Below are positions 6,375-14,392 of a DNA stretch of 27,127 nucleotides, piece after piece. Origin of the DNA: an uncultured Lachnospiraceae bacterium (lineage in GTDB: Bacteria > Bacillota > Clostridia > Lachnospirales > Lachnospiraceae); NCBI GenBank assembly GCA_910585995.1, contig CAJUGG010000042.1, positions 1 to 27,127 on the forward strand. The letters are read 5' to 3'. The notes beneath the pieces were generated by a model. It saw only the letters and a list, made by a program, of their open reading frames with translations, was not told the origin of the DNA and searched no databases. The translations under genes and the position numbers were made by a program. Numbering within the stretch: position 1 is the first letter of the stretch; the number at the start of each line of letters is the position of its first letter.

Positions 6375-8558
6375 GTGGCTAGAAGACGAAGAAGACTTAC
6401 CAAAAGACAGAGGATGACTCTGAAGATGAAGCGAAAGTTAGCACTATTATTTGTAATAATAGTGCTGATTTTAATTGGAATTATTGTGCGCCTGGTGTAT
6501 ATCAGCAGGGTCAGCGGAGAGCAGTATACAAGAAAAGTATTGTCCCAGCAGGATACCAACAGTATCTTGTTGCCATACAGACGGGGAGATATCTATGACC
6601 GCAATGGCACCATCTTAGCCACCAGCGAAAAGGTGTATAACCTGATCTTGGATCCCGCTGTTTTATGGGAGAATTACAATGAAACGGACCCAAGCAAGGA
6701 CTGTGTGGAACCTACTCTGCAGGCGTTGGTGTCTTATTTTGACTTGGACCGGGGAGAGCTGGATACCTATATGGAGGAGCGCAAAGGCAGTCATTATGTG
6801 GTATTGGCCAGAGAGCTAACCAAGGATCAGGTGGCCGAATTTGAGACAGCGATGGATGAAAAAGGCAGCCGGATCGCGGGTGTGTGGCTGGAGGATTCCT
6901 ATATACGCCGTTATCCCTATGATACGCTCGGCTGCAATGTGATCGGCTATACGGTGGCTGGAAATGTGGGACAGTATGGGATTGAACAGGAATATTCCGA
7001 GGTATTAAATGGTGAGGACGGCAGAAGCTACAGTTATCTAAATGAAGACTTAGAGCAGGAGAAGACGGTACGTGCAGCGACGGACGGAAACAGTGTCATG
7101 TCCACCATTGATATCACCCTTCAGCAGATCGTGGAGAGATGCATCGCTGATTTTCAGGAAAAATACACCAATGCTTTCCGGGAAGGGGACGGAAGTGCCA
7201 CGACAGCGGCGATTATGATGGACCCGGATACCGGAGAGGTCTTAGCCATGGCAAGCAACCGCCACTATGATCTGAACAATCCCTATGATGTAGTGGCAAA
7301 TGGACTTTTTACAGAAGAAGAAGCCGAGGCATTAGATCCGGAATCCTCAGAGAGACTCGATGCACTGAACAGTCTGTGGAGAAATTATTGCATCAGTGAT
7401 ACCTATGAGCCAGGCTCTACTGCAAAACCTATTACGGTGGCGGCAGCATTGGAGACGGGCGTTGCCAAAGACGGAGATACTTATCTGTGCGATGGCAAAC
7501 AGAATGTGGGAGGACGAGATATCTGGTGTTCTAAAAAGATCGGACATCAGATCATTACACTGGAAGGTTCCCTGATGCTTTCCTGCAATGATGTGATGAT
7601 GCAGCTGGCCTCCAAGCTGGGAGAAGAAAATTTTTCCAAATATCAAAATATGTTTAATTTCGGACTGCGGACCAATATTGACCTGCCGGGAGAGGCGCGT
7701 ACGGACGGACTGATCTACTATACACAGGAGACGGCGCCCAATGAGAGACTGGTGATGCGCTCTACGGATCTGGCGACTAATTCCTTTGGACAAAACTATA
7801 ATGTCACCATGATCCAGATGGTATCGGCTTTTTCCGCCTGTATCAACGGAGGACATTATTATCAGCCACATGTGGTAAAAAAGATTATGGACAGCAGCGG
7901 CGGAACGGTGGAAAATATAGAACCTGTACTGCTAAGAACGCCGATCTCTTCCAAGACTTCTTCCTTGCTTAGGAGATATCTGTACAATACCATGTATGGT
8001 CCTACGGATGCCAATGGAAATCATGCGACTGGAAGGACGGCTCGTATTGCCGGATATTCCATGGGAGGGAAGACAGGGACAGCGGAGAAGATTCCAAGAG
8101 ATAAGACCAACTATCTCGTCTCTTATATTGGATTTGCACCGGCTGATCATCCACAGGTGGTTCTCTATGTGGTCGTGGATATGCCCAATGCGGAAAAGCA
8201 GACCAGTGCGTATGCCATTGAGGTCTGGAAAAATATTATGAAAGAGGCACTTCCCTATCTGAATATCTACCCAACCGAGGAGATCCCGGAAGATATGAAA
8301 GAAGAAGTGGAAGCAGAGCGGCAGCAGGCGGCCCAGGAGGCGGAAGGCGAGCAGGAACCAGAAGAAGAGGAACCGACTGTGCCAGAAGGCAGTCTGATCG
8401 ATCCTCAGACTGGAGAGAGCGTTCAGATGCCAGATCCGAGCACCATCGACCCAGATGATCAGTCGGTATTAGGAGACACACCGATCAATGACAACCTGCT
8501 GGACGTAAAGCCTGCAGAAGCGCTTGGAGACGACGAAGACGATAATCCGACTGAATAA
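6375..8558 (+). CDS. ftsI: Class B penicillin-binding protein (FtsI/PbpB type)
   Basis: This 727-residue septal transpeptidase cross-links peptidoglycan. It has a basic N-terminus (ARRRRRLTKRQRM), one membrane anchor (about residues 24-46), a dimerisation domain with RGDIYDRNGTILA, and the transpeptidase domain with all three motifs: STAK (S348, K351), SCN (S403-N405) and KTG (566-568). The C-terminus is an unusually long acidic, Pro-rich tail of about 90 residues (EEVEAERQQAAQEAEGEQEP onward); no PASTA domains are seen. The start is GTG at 6375, 9 bp after ftsL, with TAGGAG upstream. ftsI is assigned by its position after ftsL, matching pbpB of Bacillus. Confidence 0.92.
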   Translation: MARRRRRLTKRQRMTLKMKRKLALLFVIIVLILIGIIVRLVYISRVSGEQYTRKVLSQQDTNSILLPYRRGDIYDRNGTILATSEKVYNLILDPAVLWENYNETDPSKDCVEPTLQALVSYFDLDRGELDTYMEERKGSHYVVLARELTKDQVAEFETAMDEKGSRIAGVWLEDSYIRRYPYDTLGCNVIGYTVAGNVGQYGIEQEYSEVLNGEDGRSYSYLNEDLEQEKTVRAATDGNSVMSTIDITLQQIVERCIADFQEKYTNAFREGDGSATTAAIMMDPDTGEVLAMASNRHYDLNNPYDVVANGLFTEEEAEALDPESSERLDALNSLWRNYCISDTYEPGSTAKPITVAAALETGVAKDGDTYLCDGKQNVGGRDIWCSKKIGHQIITLEGSLMLSCNDVMMQLASKLGEENFSKYQNMFNFGLRTNIDLPGEARTDGLIYYTQETAPNERLVMRSTDLATNSFGQNYNVTMIQMVSAFSACINGGHYYQPHVVKKIMDSSGGTVENIEPVLLRTPISSKTSSLLRRYLYNTMYGPTDANGNHATGRTARIAGYSMGGKTGTAEKIPRDKTNYLVSYIGFAPADHPQVVLYVVVDMPNAEKQTSAYAIEVWKNIMKEALPYLNIYPTEEIPEDMKEEVEAERQQAAQEAEGEQEPEEEEPTVPEGSLIDPQTGESVQMPDPSTIDPDDQSVLGDTPINDNLLDVKPAEALGDDEDDNPTE

Positions 8559-8565
8559 GAAGAAC

Positions 8566-8611
8566 AAACATCTCATAAGATAGTGAAAACGGTTCTTATG
8601 AGGTGTTTTTT
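8566..8611 (+). terminator. Terminator-like hairpin over the start of the second PBP gene
   Basis: AAACATCTCATAAGA (8566-8580) pairs along all 15 positions with TCTTATGAGGTGTTT (8594-8608), with one G-T pair and a 13-nt loop, and a T run follows (8606-8611). This is a good intrinsic terminator. Its right arm contains the GAGG that could serve a TTG start at 8610, so the hairpin could also hide that ribosome site. Confidence 0.75.
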
Positions 8612-10367
8612 GCATTGTAAAACGTTCCATAAAAAGAAAATTGTGATTATTTTTACTGCCTGTCTGCTGCTGATGACTGTTTTGGTCGGAAGGCTGTTTT
8701 ACCTGATGGTATTTGAAGCGGAATATTATCAGAATCTTGCCAAAGATCTGCACGAACGAGAACGGAGTATCAAAGCAGCCCGCGGACGGATCATTGACCG
8801 GACAGGGACAGTGCTGGCAGATAATCGTACAGTCTGTACCATCTCTGTGATTCACAGCCAGATCAAAGATCCAGAAGCTGTGATTCAGATGCTCAGTAAA
8901 GAGCTGGGGCTTTCCGAAGAGACCGTACGCAGAAGAGTAGAAAAAGTAAGCTCGATCGAGCGCATCAAATCCAATGTGGACAAAGAGACGGGAGATACCA
9001 TCCGCGCTTACCAGTATGAGGGGGTAAAAGTGGATGAAGATTTTAAACGATACTATCCCTACAACGAGCTGGCGTCCAAAGTGCTGGGATTTACCGGAAG
9101 TGACAACCAGGGAATCATCGGCCTGGAAGTAAAATATGATGAATATCTCGAAGGGATTCCAGGGACGATCTTAACGCTTACAGACGCCAGAGGAGTAGAG
9201 ATTGAGAATGCCAAAGAAGAGAGGGTGGAGTCCGTACCGGGAAATGATCTGGTGGTAAGCTTAGATTATAATATCCAGTTCTATGCCCAGCAGGAGGCAC
9301 TGAAAGTCATGGAAGCGAAAGAAGCAGACTATGTATCTATACTGATTATGAATCCGCAGAACGGAGAGATCTACGCCTGCGTCAATGTACCAGAATTTAA
9401 TCTAAATGATCCCTTTACCTTGCAGACAGATATCCCTGCAGAGTCTATGACAGAGCAGGAAAAACAAGATGCCCTGAATCAGATGTGGCGCAACCAATGC
9501 GTCAATGACACCTATGAACCAGGTTCTACTTTTAAGATCTTCACCTCCTCAGCGGCACTGATGTCAGGAACCTCCACCATTAACGACCAATTCTCCTGTC
9601 CAGGATTTAAGATTGTAGAAGACAGGCGAATCCGATGCCACAAAGTAGGTGGGCATGGCGGAGAGGATTTTACACATGCGATGATGAATTCGTGTAATCC
9701 CGCCCTTATGACCATGGGCCTGCGGATGGGGCCAGAGATGTTCTATCAGTATTTTACCGACTACGGTCTTCTCACTCGTACAGGGATCGATATACCGGGA
9801 GAAGCCTCCACGATTATGCACAACTTGGATAATATTGGAGAGGTGGAATTGGCGACGATGACGTTTGGGCAGTCTTTTCAGATTACGCCGGTACAGCTTG
9901 CGACGATGGCCAGTTCGGTAATCAATGGCGGGAGACGGGTGACACCGCATTTTGGCGTGGCGATACAGGATCAGGATGGAAATGTATTAAAGGAGTTGTC
10001 CTATGAGATCCAGGATGGCATTGTCAGTGAGGAAGTATCCTCTCAGATGCGGGGAATCTTAGAGAAAGTGGTGTCAGAAGGCGGCGGAAAGAAGGCATAT
10101 ATCGAAGGCTACCGCATCGGGGGCAAGACGGCTACTTCGCAGACCCTGCCGAGAAGTGCACATAAGTATATCTCTTCTTTTTTGGGATTTGCGCCTGCTG
10201 AAGATCCGCAGGTGTTAGCTCTTTGCATCGTCCATGACCCGCAGGGGATCTACTATGGGGGTACGGTCTGTGCGCCTGTGGTAAAAAATATATTTGAAAA
10301 TATTCTGCCCTATCTGGGAATCGAGAGAGAAGAAGTGGTACTGCCAGAAGAGGAGACAACTGAATAG
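8610..10367 (+). CDS. spoVD: Class B penicillin-binding protein (SpoVD/FtsI family)
   Basis: This second transpeptidase has a membrane anchor (KIVIIFTACLLLMTVLVGRLFYLM), the RGRIIDRTGTVLA dimerisation-domain motif, and catalytic motifs STFK (S306, K309 from the TTG start) and SCN (S361-N363). The third motif is KTA (GGKTATSQ, from about K506) instead of KTG. No PASTA domain is visible. Position after the first PBP matches spoVD of Bacillus, but a vegetative role is equally possible. The start is uncertain: GTG 8583 and ATG 8598 lack a ribosome site and lie inside a hairpin, whereas TTG 8610 has GAGG at suitable distance. From GTG 8583 the product would be 594 residues. Confidence 0.88.
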   Translation: MHCKTFHKKKIVIIFTACLLLMTVLVGRLFYLMVFEAEYYQNLAKDLHERERSIKAARGRIIDRTGTVLADNRTVCTISVIHSQIKDPEAVIQMLSKELGLSEETVRRRVEKVSSIERIKSNVDKETGDTIRAYQYEGVKVDEDFKRYYPYNELASKVLGFTGSDNQGIIGLEVKYDEYLEGIPGTILTLTDARGVEIENAKEERVESVPGNDLVVSLDYNIQFYAQQEALKVMEAKEADYVSILIMNPQNGEIYACVNVPEFNLNDPFTLQTDIPAESMTEQEKQDALNQMWRNQCVNDTYEPGSTFKIFTSSAALMSGTSTINDQFSCPGFKIVEDRRIRCHKVGGHGGEDFTHAMMNSCNPALMTMGLRMGPEMFYQYFTDYGLLTRTGIDIPGEASTIMHNLDNIGEVELATMTFGQSFQITPVQLATMASSVINGGRRVTPHFGVAIQDQDGNVLKELSYEIQDGIVSEEVSSQMRGILEKVVSEGGGKKAYIEGYRIGGKTATSQTLPRSAHKYISSFLGFAPAEDPQVLALCIVHDPQGIYYGGTVCAPVVKNIFENILPYLGIEREEVVLPEEETTE

Positions 10368-10478
10368 GTGGCATCTTTGGAAAGTGTGTTCTGTCATGGA
10401 AACCCTGACTGGATTGTTGACCTTGAAAAACAGAGGATTATGGTTTACTGTTTTGAAAATGATACAGTGGAACAATAG
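10368..10478 (+). pseudogene. Remnant of a Uma2-family protein
   Basis: Immediately after the PBP stop, a 36-codon open stretch reads VASLESVFCHGNPDWIVDLEKQRIMVYCF (quoted in part: WIVDLEKQRIMVYCFENDTV). This resembles the C-terminal EYWIVDPxxxxVxVY segment of Uma2/DUF820 endonuclease-like proteins. The rest of such a protein (about 150 residues, with its PD-(D/E)XK core) is missing and no ribosome site is present. It is therefore read as a decayed fragment left by an insertion or deletion between the PBP gene and mraY. The identification rests on a short motif only. Confidence 0.45.
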
Positions 10479-10490
10479 ATTTTGAAGAAG

Positions 10491-10516
10491 AAAAAGCCCT
10501 TGATCATCAAGGGCTT
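10491..10516 (-). terminator. Terminator of tRNA-Gly
   Basis: On the minus strand AAGCCCTTGA pairs perfectly with TCAAGGGCTT around a 3-nt loop, followed by five T. It lies 3 bp beyond the tRNA 3' end. Confidence 0.85.
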
Positions 10517-10518
10517 AG

Positions 10519-10589
10519 AGCAGGTAAGGGGAATCGAACCCCCCTCCCAAGCTTGGGAAGCTTGTATTCTACCGATGAACTATACCTGC
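10519..10589 (-). tRNA. tRNA-Gly (anticodon CCC)
   Basis: The minus strand folds as a standard cloverleaf of 71 nt: acceptor GCAGGTA/TACCTGC, D arm GTTC/GAAT, anticodon stem CAAGC/GCTTG with loop TTCCCAA, T arm GGGGG/CCCCT with loop TTCGATT, and discriminator T. CCA is not encoded. The anticodon CCC reads GGG glycine codons. It has its own promoter and terminator, and points against the surrounding division genes. Confidence 0.95.
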
Positions 10590-10599
10590 GAACAACGCT

Positions 10600-10628
10600 A
10601 TTATATACCAAGCAAAAAGAAAAATCAA
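10600..10628 (-). promoter_or_regulatory. Promoter of tRNA-Gly
   Basis: On the minus strand TTGATT (10628-10623), a 17-bp spacer and a perfect TATAAT (10605-10600), ending 10 bp before the tRNA 5' end. Confidence 0.8.
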
Positions 10629-10689
10629 GAACTATCTGAAAAAACTTATGCGAAAGGTGCAGGATTGGGTATCGCCCTATGGAAAACAG

Positions 10690-10718
10690 TTGATAATTTG
10701 TCCAAAAAGACTTATACT
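10690..10718 (+). promoter_or_regulatory. Promoter of mraY
   Basis: TTGATA (10690-10695), a 17-bp spacer and TATACT (10713-10718), 34 bp before the mraY start. It restarts transcription downstream of the tRNA. Confidence 0.7.
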
Positions 10719-10752
10719 CATAAAAAATGACAAAAAGAAGAGGTAGAAGGTT

Positions 10753-11712
10753 ATGATGGATTCTAGCGTGGTTGTACCAGTTCTGGCATCTTTTGTTGTC
10801 AGTGCGCTGTCAGGTCCGGTGATTATTCCAATCCTAAGGAGATTGAAAGTGGGGCAGACGGTGCGGGATGACGGGCCGCAAACACATCTGAAGAAAAATG
10901 GAACTCCGACGATGGGGGGGCTGATTTTCCTGCTGGGTGTGATATTGACATCGGTTTTTTATGTGAAAGATTATCCTAAGATTATTCCGATCTTGTTTGT
11001 GACGGTTGGATTTGGGATTGTTGGGTTCTTGGATGATTATATCAAAGTGGTATTAAGACGTTCTGAAGGTCTGACGCCAGGGCAGAAGATGGCGGGGCAG
11101 CTGGTGATCACCGGGATCTTTGCCTGGTATATGGTCTCTTATTCGGACATCGGGCTTACGATGCTGGTTCCATTTAGCAAAGGAGTCTATCTGGATCTGG
11201 GAGTGCTGTCGATACCGCTTTTATTTGTGGCCGTGATTGGGACCGTGAATGGGACAAATTTTACAGACGGACTGGATGGTCTGGCATCTAGTGTGACGAT
11301 TATGGTCGCTGTCTTTTTCTCTGTGGTAGCTGTGGGGACAAAAAGCGGTATCGAGCCGGTGACTTGTGCGGTGACAGGGGGGCTTCTGGGCTTTTTATTG
11401 TTCAATGTCTATCCAGCCAGTGTTTTTATGGGGGATACGGGTTCTTTGGCTCTGGGAGGCTTTGTGGCGTCCACAGCCTATATGCTGAAGCTTCCATTAT
11501 TTATTGTGATCGTGGGCTTGATCTATGTGGTGGAAGTGCTGTCCGTTATGATTCAGGTGAGTTATTTTAAAGCCACCCATGGAAAAAGGTTTTTTAAGAT
11601 GGCGCCGATTCATCACCATTTTGAAAAATGCGGCTGGTCAGAGACCAGAATTGTGGCTGTATTTTCCATCATAACGGCACTTTGCTGCCTGGTGGCACTG
11701 GCGGCGATCTAA
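10753..11712 (+). CDS. mraY: Phospho-MurNAc-pentapeptide transferase MraY
   Basis: This 319-residue integral membrane enzyme attaches phospho-MurNAc-pentapeptide to undecaprenyl phosphate, giving lipid I. Conserved blocks visible are GPQTHLKKNGTPTMGGLIF, the metal/substrate motif FLDDYIKV, NFTDGLDGLA, FMGDTGSLALGG, and the late histidine motif PIHHHFEKCGW, with about ten hydrophobic segments between them. AGAGGTAGAAGG precedes the ATG; a second ATG follows at once. In larger dcw clusters mraY is flanked by murF and murD; both are absent here. Confidence 0.97.
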   Translation: MMDSSVVVPVLASFVVSALSGPVIIPILRRLKVGQTVRDDGPQTHLKKNGTPTMGGLIFLLGVILTSVFYVKDYPKIIPILFVTVGFGIVGFLDDYIKVVLRRSEGLTPGQKMAGQLVITGIFAWYMVSYSDIGLTMLVPFSKGVYLDLGVLSIPLLFVAVIGTVNGTNFTDGLDGLASSVTIMVAVFFSVVAVGTKSGIEPVTCAVTGGLLGFLLFNVYPASVFMGDTGSLALGGFVASTAYMLKLPLFIVIVGLIYVVEVLSVMIQVSYFKATHGKRFFKMAPIHHHFEKCGWSETRIVAVFSIITALCCLVALAAI

Positions 11713-11767
11713 GGTTTTGGTTCTCTTTTTTCTAATCGAGGCATAGATTGGAAAGGGGAGTGAATCT

Positions 11768-12871
11768 ATGACAGTTCAAAGACCGACAGATACGAAAGAA
11801 TCGGTGGATTATGTACTTTTGATTCTGGTTCTGATCCTGGTTGTATTTGGATTGGTGGTGCTCTACAGTACGAGTGCATATAACGGCAGAGTCAAATTTG
11901 CGGACTCTACCTATTATTTGAAAAAACAGTTTTTTGCTACTAGCTTAGGGCTGATGGGCATGTATCTAGTATCACAGATTGATTACCGCAGATGGCTTCC
12001 GGTTGCCTGGGCAGGGTATCTGATATCTTTAATCCTGTCCACTGCGGTATTATTTATTGGGGATGAATACAATGGTTCCAAACGCTGGCTGTCTTTGGGA
12101 CCTCTTTCTTTTCAGCCCGCAGAATTTGCCAAACTGGCAGTCGTGGTACTTTTAGCCTCTATTGTCAGTAAACATGCATCTCATATGAAATCATGGAAAC
12201 ATATGTTCTTGGTAATCCTGATGGTACTGCCAATTGTGGGACTTGTGGGCACCAATAATCTAAGTACAGCTATCATTATCCTAGGAATCGCCGTGATCTT
12301 GATCTTTGTGGCCAATCCCAGATTCCTTCCTTTTATCTGGTTGGGAGGTTTGGGATGCGGATTTATCGGTATCTTTTTAAGCGTGGAATCCTACCGTCTG
12401 GAGCGTCTGGAGATTTGGCGCAATCCGGAGCTGTATGAAAAGGGCTATCAGACCATGCAGGGACTCTATGCGATCGGTTCCGGCGGGATCTTTGGCGTGG
12501 GACTTGGAAACAGTATGCAGAAACTGGGTTTTGTGCCGGAGGCGCAAAATGATATGATCTTTTCCATCATATGCGAGGAACTGGGGCTTGCAGGAGCCTG
12601 TCTGGTGATTCTGCTGTTTGGACTCTTGATCTGGAGGCTTATGGTGATCGCCACACATATACAGGAACTTTTTGGAGCGCTTTTGGCCGCCGGAGTGATG
12701 GGCCATATCATGATTCAGGTGATTTTAAATATAGCCGTAGTGACGAATACCATTCCCAATACGGGGATTACACTGCCATTTATCAGCTATGGAGGGACTT
12801 CCGTGGTCTTTTTATTAGCGGAGATTGGATTGATCTTAAATGTCTCCCGCCATGTGAAAAAGGAACATTGA
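11768..12871 (+). CDS. ftsW: SEDS glycosyltransferase FtsW/SpoVE
   Basis: This 367-residue multi-pass membrane protein of the shape-elongation-division-sporulation family polymerises lipid II together with a class B PBP. Family marks are VLYSTSAYNGR in the first membrane segment, YNGSKRWLSLGPLSFQPAEFAKLA, the NNLSTAIIILG loop, an extracellular segment containing GGIFGVGLGNSMQKLGFVPE, and PNTGITLPFISYGGTS near the end. Position in the division cluster supports FtsW, but SpoVE has the same features and cannot be excluded. GGAAAGGGGAG lies upstream of the ATG. murA follows after about 57 bp. Confidence 0.93.
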   Translation: MTVQRPTDTKESVDYVLLILVLILVVFGLVVLYSTSAYNGRVKFADSTYYLKKQFFATSLGLMGMYLVSQIDYRRWLPVAWAGYLISLILSTAVLFIGDEYNGSKRWLSLGPLSFQPAEFAKLAVVVLLASIVSKHASHMKSWKHMFLVILMVLPIVGLVGTNNLSTAIIILGIAVILIFVANPRFLPFIWLGGLGCGFIGIFLSVESYRLERLEIWRNPELYEKGYQTMQGLYAIGSGGIFGVGLGNSMQKLGFVPEAQNDMIFSIICEELGLAGACLVILLFGLLIWRLMVIATHIQELFGALLAAGVMGHIMIQVILNIAVVTNTIPNTGITLPFISYGGTSVVFLLAEIGLILNVSRHVKKEH

Positions 12872-12928
12872 CGGAGCAGATGCATATATTGATATATAAT
12901 GGCAGACCTGATAACGGGTCCGGAGGGA

Positions 12929-14191
12929 ATGGATTTGGACGGAAATAAATTGTATATCAAAGGACCCCAGAGGATGCAGGGAGAGTTATTGGTACAAGGT
13001 TCTAAAAATGCAGCCCTGCCCATTCTGGCGGCTACGTTGCTTGGAAAAGGGATCTTTATTCTGCATCACTGTCCGCAGATCTCAGATGTGGAACATATGC
13101 TGGAACTTTTGGTGGATGCAGGATGTAAAGTACACTGGGAAGGACATATGCTGATTGTGGATACCCGGACGCTTCAGAATTATAAAGTATCTGGAGACGG
13201 TGCAGGGAAAATGCGTTCCACCGTCACGCTATTAGGAAGCATCTTAGGCAGGATGCATCGCGTGGAGATCCCTTATCCCGGCGGCTGCACCATAGGAGAG
13301 CGACCGATCAATCTGCATCTTAAAGGATTGGAACAGCTAGGGGCGGTCTTTGCGTACCAAGAGCATACCCTGTCCGGCACAGTAGAATGTCTACACGGGG
13401 CACAGATCTATCTGGATTTTCCAAGCGTAGGGGCCACGGAAAATATCTTGCTGGCAGCCGTGCTGGCGGAAGGCACCACGACCATTCACGGCGCAGCCAT
13501 GGAGCCAGAGATTGTGGAACTGGCTTGTTTTTTAAGGAAAATGGGAGCCAATATCAAGGGAGAGGGCACTCCGGTGATTCTGGTGGAAGGAGTCAAACAG
13601 CTTCATGCGGCAGAGTATATTATCCCGTCGGACCGTATCGTGGCAGGAACCTATCTGTTTGGCGCTGTGATGACCAGAGGGGAAGTAAGGCTTTTACATG
13701 TGCCCATCGCCCATTTGGGCACGATTCCAGAACTTTTAGAACGCATGGGGGCGGTTGTAGAGGCTGAGGATGACTGGATCTATGTGAAAATGGAACGCCA
13801 GTGCAGGCCAATCCCCTACAGTGTGACTGCTCCGTTTCCAGGATTCCCCACAGACTTACAATCTGCACTCTTAGCAGCGCTCTCCACGGCATCCGGCATG
13901 AGTTTTATCGAGGAAACCATATTTGAGGAGCGCTTTCAGATCGTCTCAGAACTACAGAAAATGGGCGCCAATATCGTATGTGGAGAGTCCTTTGCGCTGA
14001 TCGATGGAGACTCCCACCTTCACGGAGCCACCATAGAAGCCAAAGAACTTCGAGGAGGCGCTGCCCTGATCATGGCTGCCCTAGCAGCCGAAGGCGAGAC
14101 CTGTATCAAAGGCATGGAATATGTACAAAGAGGCTACGAGAATATCAACAAAGACTTGCTTTCTCTGGGGATTGTGATATACTGCACGTAA
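12929..14191 (+). CDS. murA: UDP-N-acetylglucosamine 1-carboxyvinyltransferase MurA
   Basis: This is the first committed enzyme of peptidoglycan synthesis, transferring enolpyruvyl from PEP to UDP-GlcNAc. The start shows VQGSKNAALPILAATLL with the catalytic-site Lys-Asn pair. The mobile loop PGGCTIGERPINLHL retains the Cys that fosfomycin alkylates. DRIVAGTYL and PGFPTDLQSALLAAL are also conserved. The frame is open from ATG 12899 (430 residues), but no ribosome site fits it. GGAGGG at 12922-12927 sits close to ATG 12929 and ideally before an in-frame TTG at 12935, so either may be used. Codons shift towards C- and A-ending in the last third, approaching the hairpin at 14199. Confidence 0.93.
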   Translation: MDLDGNKLYIKGPQRMQGELLVQGSKNAALPILAATLLGKGIFILHHCPQISDVEHMLELLVDAGCKVHWEGHMLIVDTRTLQNYKVSGDGAGKMRSTVTLLGSILGRMHRVEIPYPGGCTIGERPINLHLKGLEQLGAVFAYQEHTLSGTVECLHGAQIYLDFPSVGATENILLAAVLAEGTTTIHGAAMEPEIVELACFLRKMGANIKGEGTPVILVEGVKQLHAAEYIIPSDRIVAGTYLFGAVMTRGEVRLLHVPIAHLGTIPELLERMGAVVEAEDDWIYVKMERQCRPIPYSVTAPFPGFPTDLQSALLAALSTASGMSFIEETIFEERFQIVSELQKMGANIVCGESFALIDGDSHLHGATIEAKELRGGAALIMAALAAEGETCIKGMEYVQRGYENINKDLLSLGIVIYCT

Positions 14192-14198
14192 GCAATGA

Positions 14199-14323
14199 GC
14201 CATGCGGAGGCAGAAGTCAAAGCAGAAGCGTTGTGCTCGCACAAAAGCAGCTGCTTTGACTTCTGCCTCCATAGGGCGAAGCCCGTGAGCGAGATGGAGC
14301 GAAGCAGAATCGAGCTGCATGGC
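14199..14323. repeat. Large multi-stem hairpin element between murA and ftsQ (H1)
   Basis: A perfect 20-bp inverted repeat (14206-14225 with 14251-14270, arms beginning GGAGGCAGAAG) encloses a 25-nt loop that itself contains TTGTG-CTCG-CACAA. An outer GCCATGC (14199-14205) pairs with GCATGGC (14317-14323). Between them is GGGC-GAA-GCCC and a GAGCGA-rich stretch. Together this makes a three-way-junction fold. A further GGGG/CCCC stem follows at 14324-14338. It starts 8 bp after the murA stop and could end transcription, but has no T tract. Its strand cannot be told from the perfect pairing. Confidence 0.65.
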
Positions 14324-14392
14324 GGGGTAAAGCTCCCCAGTACGTAGCCCCCTATCTTTTCGCTCCCTTACATCCCCGGAGGTAATTTACAT

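Noticed and set aside
10482..10730. An 82-codon plus-strand frame beginning in the terminator of tRNA-Gly
   Set aside because: It runs antisense through the whole tRNA gene and its promoter, so it is a chance frame.
12899..12928. Start of murA at ATG 12899
   Set aside because: No ribosome site fits it, and a GGAGGG lies inside the extension close to later starts. It is kept only as a possibility.
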